Part shown: in pieces, positions 58,586 to 64,000 of the stretch
Position numbering within the stretch: position 1 is the first letter of the stretch
How the letters are laid out: each line of letters starts with the position of its first letter
NCBI GenBank assembly: GCA_028673005.1
Contig: CM054113.1
Span: 71,868,500-71,932,499, forward strand
Direction of reading: 5' to 3'
DNA: 64,000 bases
DNA from: Tanypteryx hageni
Lineage: Eukaryota; Arthropoda; Insecta; Odonata; Petaluridae
The notes under the pieces: model-generated
What the model saw: the letters and a program-made list of their open reading frames with translations, nothing else
What the model was told of the DNA's origin: nothing
Database searches by the model: none
Program-made: the position numbers and the translations under genes

Positions 58586-60973
58586 TGTGTAGATAATGTT
58601 GTCGGGCAATACGGACTTGGGAAGAGAAATCGAGGAGGGGAGAAACTCGTAGAATTCTGCATCAATAATGACCTTGTAGTGACTAATACATGGTTCAAAA
58701 ACCATAAACGAAGGTTATACACATGGAAAAGCCCAGGAGATAGAATGAGATGCCAAATAGATTACATCCTTGTAAAACAAAGATTCAGGAACAGCATAAA
58801 GAACGCCAAGGCATTTCAAGGAGCGGACATTGATTCAGATCACAGCCTTCTAATAGTTGACGTGAGTACAAAGCTCAAACAAATAAGAAAAACGAGAAGA
58901 GAAAGACAGACCTGGGACCTAGAAAAACTGAAAGAAAGGCAGGATGTAGTCAGCATGAAGTTGGAAGATAACCTAAGAAAGTTGGAAAACAAACCGAAGA
59001 CCGTTGATATAGAATGGGATGAAATTAAAACCAGTATCAAGGATACCTTGGATAAAGAGATTGGAAAACAAGAGAAGAAAATCAGAAAACCATGGATCAC
59101 GAAGGAAATGCTGGAGAAAATGGATGAGAGACGAAAATGGAAAAACGTTAACAGTGAAGAAGGTAGAGCCAACTATAGGCGTATAAACAATGAGTTGAGA
59201 AGGGTAACAGATAAAGCTAGAGAAAATTGGATAAAAGGAAAATGTGATGAAATTGAACAAATGGAGAAGTTAGGACGGTACGATATGATGTACGCTAGGG
59301 CACTGGAATTAGAAGATAAGAAGTCTAATGGAATTTGTGGTAAAGGAATTATGAATACAGATGGGAAGATAGTCTCAGAAACAAAGGATGTAGCACAGGT
59401 ATGGGAAGAATACATTAAGGAATTATACAGCAAACAGGCAGGAGCGGCAAAAATAGAACTGGAAAATGAGGAAAGCATTGAAGAAGACAACTTAGGGCCA
59501 AGTATTATGGAGAGCGAAGTAGAAAAAGCGATAGTGGAACTAAAGAAGGGGAAAGCCACGGGCAGCGATGGAATACCGGCTGAGATACTTAAAGTCATAG
59601 GATCAGAAGGGCTAAAAGCGATCACGAAATTAATTAATAAGATTTACGACACGGGAGAGTGGCCTCAGGATTTCCTAGAAGTAACAATGATCCCTCTAAA
59701 GAAGAAGCCAAAGGCAATGCAGTGTAAAGATTACAGAACTATAAGCCTTCTGTCACACACATCGAAGATCATCACGAGGATTCTTAATAAAAGGCTGGAG
59801 AAAAAGGCAGAAGAAATAATAGGGGAAGATCAATTCGGTTTCAGAAAAGGACGAGGAACTAGAGATGCTATAGGAGTAGTTAGAATCATATCAGAAAGGG
59901 CAATAGAATACAGTCAAGATATCTGCGCATGTTTCGTAGACTGGCAGAAGGCCTTTGATAGAGTAAATTGGGTAAAGTTGATGAAGATATTAAAGGATAT
60001 AGGTGTAGACTGGAAAGATAGGAGACTGATTAGGAATCTATATGAGAATCAAGTTGTAAAGGTCAGGTTTGAGAATGTGGACACCTGCGGAATAAATATC
60101 GGTAGAGGAGTAAGACAAGGCTGCTGCCTATCGCCAACCCTATTCAATATATATGGAGAAAGTCTAATGCAAGAAGCTTTAGAAGGCACAGGGGATTTCA
60201 AAATTGGAGGAAGGATTATAAGAACAGTAAAATACGCAGATGATCAAGTACTTCTAGCAAGAAAGGAAGAGGAGCTACAAAAAATGATAAATAGACTAGT
60301 GATAACAGGTAGAAAATACGGTATGGAAATAAATACAGAAAAATCCAAGGTCATTCGAATATCGGGTAAAGAAGAGAATCTGAACATAACTATTGGGGGA
60401 AAGCCATTAGAACAAGTTTCAGAATATAAATACCTTGGAAGTATCATAACACGAGAGGCAAAATGTACGGATGAGATCAAAACTAGAATAGGAAAAGCAA
60501 AAGCGGCTTTCAGGAGAAAGAAACAACTACTTACAGGGAATATAAGGGAAGATATCCGCAAGAAGTTGATAAAATGCTACGTATGGAGTATAGCATTGTA
60601 TGGGGCAGAAACATGGACGCTAAGGAAAAATGACATCAAATACTTGGAAAGCTTTGAAATGTGGACTTGGAGGAGAATGCTGAAGATAAAATGGACAGAT
60701 AGGATGAAAAACGATGAAATGCTACGAAGAATAGGAGAGAAGCGAATGATTATACAGACTATCAGAAAGAGGAAGGCTAACTGGGTTGGACATTACCTGA
60801 GGAGAGAGAGTATGATTAAAGATGTGTTAGAAGGAAAACTAGATGGGAAAAGGGAAAGAGGTAGGAAAAGGTATCAGCTAATAGACGATTTGAAAGGGAA
60901 AGAGAGTTATCAAGATATGAAGAGGACAGCGGAAAATAGGAGTATATGGAGAACCAGGTTTAACCATGAATAA
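58586..60973 (+). CDS. Endonuclease/reverse transcriptase, 5'-partial, frame open
   Basis: The open frame starts just after a stop at 58583-58585 and runs 795 codons; the first in-frame ATG is at 58745. Visible order: end of the APE-like endonuclease (YGLGKRN, RRLYTWKSPGDR, CQIDYILV, then the catalytic SDHSLL); a charged linker; the reverse transcriptase with KKGKATGSDGIPAEILK, DYRTISLLSHTSKIITRIL, GFRKGRGTRDA, motif A CFVDWQKAFD, motif B GVRQGCCLSPTLFN, and motif C KYADDQVLLA with the intact Asp pair; then a C-terminal YGAETWTL region and a basic tail. The protein would nick target DNA and copy the element's RNA. Endonuclease residues upstream of IDYI are lost, so autonomous movement is not expected, yet no stop or frameshift has accumulated, so the insertion is young. 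RTE is the preferred clade; a phylogeny would settle it. Confidence 0.9.
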   Translation, partial: CVDNVVGQYGLGKRNRGGEKLVEFCINNDLVVTNTWFKNHKRRLYTWKSPGDRMRCQIDYILVKQRFRNSIKNAKAFQGADIDSDHSLLIVDVSTKLKQIRKTRRERQTWDLEKLKERQDVVSMKLEDNLRKLENKPKTVDIEWDEIKTSIKDTLDKEIGKQEKKIRKPWITKEMLEKMDERRKWKNVNSEEGRANYRRINNELRRVTDKARENWIKGKCDEIEQMEKLGRYDMMYARALELEDKKSNGICGKGIMNTDGKIVSETKDVAQVWEEYIKELYSKQAGAAKIELENEESIEEDNLGPSIMESEVEKAIVELKKGKATGSDGIPAEILKVIGSEGLKAITKLINKIYDTGEWPQDFLEVTMIPLKKKPKAMQCKDYRTISLLSHTSKIITRILNKRLEKKAEEIIGEDQFGFRKGRGTRDAIGVVRIISERAIEYSQDICACFVDWQKAFDRVNWVKLMKILKDIGVDWKDRRLIRNLYENQVVKVRFENVDTCGINIGRGVRQGCCLSPTLFNIYGESLMQEALEGTGDFKIGGRIIRTVKYADDQVLLARKEEELQKMINRLVITGRKYGMEINTEKSKVIRISGKEENLNITIGGKPLEQVSEYKYLGSIITREAKCTDEIKTRIGKAKAAFRRKKQLLTGNIREDIRKKLIKCYVWSIALYGAETWTLRKNDIKYLESFEMWTWRRMLKIKWTDRMKNDEMLRRIGEKRMIIQTIRKRKANWVGHYLRRESMIKDVLEGKLDGKRERGRKRYQLIDDLKGKESYQDMKRTAENRSIWRTRFNHE

Positions 60974-61018
60974 TCACGGACCTGTCTACGGACAGACTAC
61001 CTATGATGATGATGAATG
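58586..61018 (+). mobile_element. 5'-truncated non-LTR retrotransposon (RTE-like)
   Basis: Homology begins abruptly around 58590, inside the endonuclease domain, so the N-terminal half of the endonuclease and any upstream ORF or 5' region are missing; this is typical 5' truncation during target-primed reverse transcription. The reading frame closes at 60973. A 3' end of only about 45 bp follows and finishes in ATGATGATGATGAA. A short 3' region with a simple trinucleotide tail suits RTE-type elements. No target duplication could be fixed because the exact 5' junction is uncertain. Confidence 0.85.
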
Positions 61019-61439
61019 CCTTCACATGTATATCCTTACTCTTAACAATTTACTAGATCGGTGTTGAATTATGCCTAGTATATAATATGGTAATACATTT
61101 AAATATCAATTCAGTATCAGTACAAGCATTGTATTCTAACCACTCAAATTTAAATTCTTTCCCCATAATTCTGTAATAATAATAATGTCCTTGAACACAG
61201 ACAATTTATAACAAGCATATACTACCGTGTCCTTAGAAGAAATCGAACCGGCGACCCTTGCATTGGGAGCTAGAAACGCTAACCACCCCTCTACAAAAGC
61301 CTTTATTTGTTGTTTGGTTATTTTTGTTTTATTTCTTGTTTATTTCTGGTATTTTTTTATAAACTAGCAAGAATTTTATTTCAAAAGACATACGAGGTTT
61401 AGTTGCGGAGACTCAACAGGACCCAAAATCGCCAATAAA
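61019..61439. other. AT-rich stretch with a tRNA-like segment
   Basis: Apart from the minus-strand tRNA-like segment at 61229-61301, nothing was recognised. Confidence 0.45.
61229..61301 (-). pseudogene. tRNA-like sequence (probable pseudo-tRNA or SINE head)
   Basis: Read on the minus strand it contains GTGGTTAGCG (A-box/D-arm-like), a central CTCCCAATGCAAGGG that can form an anticodon-like arm, and CGCCGGTTCGATTTC (B box, T arm). The acceptor ends do not pair convincingly. I infer a decayed tRNA or SINE head. Confidence 0.4.
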
Positions 61440-62620
61440 GGATAGTGTCAAATCAAATCTACCTCTATTCTCCATTCCTCCGCTCTCCTCTCTCTCCGTC
61501 TCCTCATATCCGCTCCCATTATCTCTTCTTTTGCTCTCCTTTCCCTCCCTCTTCACCTTTCTCCCTGCAAAGTTCCTGTATTACCTTCGTCTTTCTGGTA
61601 GGTGAGAACTCACATGCATTAACGATCACTATACAGGCGAGTTTGCATAATCGACACACTCTCCCACGCAACCTAACCGTGATTCAGTAGCGTATCAAAA
61701 GAGTTGCACGAGCGTGAGGCGTGGCATCCCCGCTATGATGAACTATTCTTCTTTCATCATATCCGATGCGTTTTTACTGGAAGGTAAACGGAAATGGAGT
61801 GGGAGAGAGAAAGAGAAGTGGGAGGCGTGGGAGTGGAAAATGTGTGAAGGAAGCGGGGAGAAAGAGAGAGAGAAAGTCCATCCCTACAGAGAGAATAAAA
61901 GGCGTACATATTCATATGTATATTTGTATATAAAACGCCTTCACATCCTTTTAAGTTTAAGTTACGCCCACGTTTCACTCTGCCCGAGAGAACCTGCGCT
62001 CAAATGCTATAAAGATCTCCATTGTAGACCTCATTGTTTGTGTTACGTGCGGGTCTACTCGGATAGGCGAATGGCGTCGCTCCCTTTAACGATAGCCGAG
62101 AGTGGGAGGGTCACTTTACGTCCTTTCCAGTCGGCTCTCTTTCCACCCTCCTCTTCTCAATCTCACCGATCCCTCATCTTCCCACGCTTACACTCCACCT
62201 TCCCCTCTCCTTCCTATACTATATCTCTCCCTCCTCCCTTTCCCTTTCTAGCACCATCAGAATGCATTGTCCTCTCCGAAACCCTTTATCCCCCTCTCTC
62301 TCTACGTGGCTGCATATACCCCCCGCAGAGGCACATTCCCACGGGCCCTGTCCCTGCGACGTTCCCCTCCAGTAGGGGTGTGTGTGTATGTATGCAGGGT
62401 CAGAAGGGGGGAGGTAAAGGAAGAATGAAGGGGGAGGCCAGGATTCGCTTTATTCCCCACTCTCCTTCCCCTTCTGTCTCTCCACAACTTGCTACCCTCC
62501 ATCTCTCTCCTCTCTCTCTGTCTGTCTCTCTCTCTCTTTCGAGACCACTTCTCTTACTACTTGCCCCCCTTCGCCGGGGTTTGGCAATAAATGCTTTCTC
62601 CCTACCCAACTCCTCCCGCT
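61440..62620. repeat. Pyrimidine-rich tracts with intervening mixed segment
   Basis: 61440-61575 and 62100-62620 are C/T-rich on the plus strand; 61790-61880 is purine-rich. The 337-codon plus-strand frame at 61714-62727 crosses all three, has no domain, and is explained by the bias plus chance. Confidence 0.6.
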
Positions 62621-63293
62621 TCTCCATTCCTTTGCAGGAAGATGCCTACGCATGTTGCACGCCTGGTGTTTTGGAAGAAATGTGTCGAAATAAGAGGGTG
62701 GCATCCATTTTATTACGTACAGGATGAATGGTTAAGAAACGTGCTTGGTTATAGCGTACATAGGAAGCTGTATAGAGGTTTTTTGATCGGGGAAAATGTT
62801 CTAATACGTATTTTTAAAAATTTACCTTTGTTTTAACCATGAAATACTTGCTCATGAGCTTTTGTGTGCAGATAATGTATCTGATTAGAATTTTCGAGAG
62901 TTGATATAAAAAAGAGTAAGTGAAAACGTTTTCGAAATAGATACATATATGTTGAATATGGACGGCATTGACTCCTTAAAGTCTCAAAGATCAAAAAAGA
63001 GTTATCGTAGAAATTTTTCACCCCTAAGATAAGTACAATTTAAATCTGAAGAACCATTCAGATGCACCGTGTAATTAAGAGAGAGATGCGCAAAATTTTC
63101 TCTAAACAAGGTGAAATAAATGTTCTTTCCGACGTTAGTAATTGCAGTAGCACAATATCCAAGGGTATATAACTTGAATTTACTTCGGTATGATTACTTT
63201 ACGCCGGATTTTTATGCTCGGATTTTATTTAAATAAAAATAGACGCTCCTCCAACAGTACGGCCATTTGACGCCAATAAAAAACAATAACAGT
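62621..63293. other. Non-coding stretch
   Basis: Nothing was recognised. Confidence 0.5.
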
Positions 63294-63411
63294 TTATAAG
63301 TCATAATTTCTGCTTCTCCTAGCCGACCTTAAAATATTCTCCACCTCCTCTCTTATAAGTCATAATTTCTGCTTCTCCTAGCCGACCTTAAAATATTCTC
63401 CACCTCCTCTC
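63294..63411. repeat. Exact 59-bp tandem duplication
   Basis: TTATAAGTCATAATTTCTGC starts two identical 59-bp units (63294-63352, 63353-63411). No difference was seen between them, so the duplication is recent or an assembly artefact. Confidence 0.95.
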
Positions 63412-64000
63412 CTTATTCCCTGACTAGCCTTCGCCGGACAATGCTAATGCGTTAACTCCCTCAGGCATGGAAGGGAATCGTTAATAAGCGGCATTAGGCA
63501 TATTCCCTCACACAAGCGCAATCCTTCAACGTCCCCCTTCCTCACAAGTGTCCCGTGAAGAACTCCTACATGCAACGAAACTCCCCTTCTCACTCTCCAT
63601 CTCCAAACTCCTCTTTTATGAGTTTTATTCAGCGTAGAGAAGGGGAAAGAGAGAGAGAGCTAGGTAGGATGGAGAGTGGCCCACGCCTGTTGCTGCCGCC
63701 GCCGCTACGCAGTACGAGGGAATGGGGTGGAGAAGGAAGATGGGGAGGAGAGCTGGACCTCTTTCGGTGGAAGAGTGTGGGTCGCAGATGCGCGGTCAGA
63801 GAAACGAGCGGGATTGGAAGAGAAGGAGAGGGAGGATTTTAAACTCCCCAAACCATTTTCCTCTCTTCCACTTTCATCTCTCCGTCGTCTTTTCCACCCT
63901 TTGAAAAAACCACCGCCGTGCACCCCGTTCGTTGTGTTCTCTCCAGTATTCTCCCCTATACCTATTTCCCTCATCCCTCTTCCCTTCCTTTTACGCAAGG
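63412..64000. other. Mixed purine/pyrimidine segment at the window end
   Basis: 63620-63840 is G/A-rich with some CpG and 63841-64000 is C/T-rich. Frames of 60-97 codons on both strands lack domains. Whatever lies here continues beyond the window. Confidence 0.45.

Noticed and set aside
58460..58705. Possible inverted 5' segment of the LINE (twin priming), because 58480-58585 is purine-rich on the minus strand like the LINE sense strand
   Set aside because: Its antisense translation does not resemble an endonuclease region I can recognise, so the inversion is not supported.
61714..62727. 337-codon plus-strand frame, the second longest in the window
   Set aside because: It spans pyrimidine-rich tracts that cannot easily contain stop codons, its translation is Ser/Leu/Pro-rich, and no domain or consistent codon pattern is visible.
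1..64000. CRISPR array, operon, bacterial promoter or phage attachment site
   Set aside because: The window has eukaryotic repeat content, no regularly spaced direct repeats with unique spacers, and no closely packed genes.

Overview
The window looks like gene-poor, repeat-rich animal DNA, most likely from an arthropod and probably an insect. It is AT-rich, has no bacterial-style operons or ribosome-binding sites, and carries many eukaryotic transposon families: hAT, pogo/Tigger, a Harbinger-like miniature element, an RTE-like non-LTR retrotransposon, tRNA-derived SINEs and possible Penelope-like relics. It also has long polypurine and polypyrimidine tracts and dinucleotide microsatellites. 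The species cannot be named from the sequence alone. I found no host protein-coding gene that I can defend. The window reads as intergenic or intronic DNA built from mobile elements and low-complexity tracts.

Layout. 1-7 kb: AT-rich DNA with an 80-bp tandem repeat, two tandem units that each end in a 72-nt tRNA-Gly-like sequence (1094-1165, 1359-1430), a 32-bp-arm hairpin (3955-4053) and one SINE copy (4362-4520). 7-19 kb: alternating purine-rich and pyrimidine-rich tracts, a 963-bp hAT-type element (13884-14846) and hammerhead-like motifs near 12.5, 17.0 and 19.2 kb. 22.5-31.8 kb: the densest mobile-element cluster. It holds a Harbinger-like miniature element, a 3,267-bp hAT transposon with a perfect 8-bp target-site duplication and a transposase broken by two stop codons, a pair of pogo-like terminal repeats 6.6 kb apart, and two ~720-bp inverted-repeat arms of an unknown family. 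33-43 kb: pyrimidine tracts, two more non-autonomous hAT elements with 8-bp duplications, a mini pogo-like element, and a 923-bp pogo element with the remnant of a PHD-like transposase tail. 45-56 kb: a small GC-richer open frame on the minus strand (46958-47137), a CpG-rich island (47900-48770), a Tigger relic (50557-51475), a second SINE copy, and a ~950-bp pyrimidine tract followed by a purine tract. 58.6-61.0 kb: a 5'-truncated non-LTR retrotransposon whose endonuclease-tail plus reverse-transcriptase frame is still open. 61-64 kb: more pyrimidine/purine tracts and an exact 59-bp tandem duplication.

The elements do not form a pathway. What links them is mobilisation: hAT elements of different ages and sizes share terminal motifs, short elements would depend on transposases supplied elsewhere, and later insertions sit inside earlier ones. 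The most unusual signals are the repeated hammerhead-like motifs, the unknown inverted-repeat pair, the tRNA-Gly-like tandem units and the switching purine/pyrimidine tracts.
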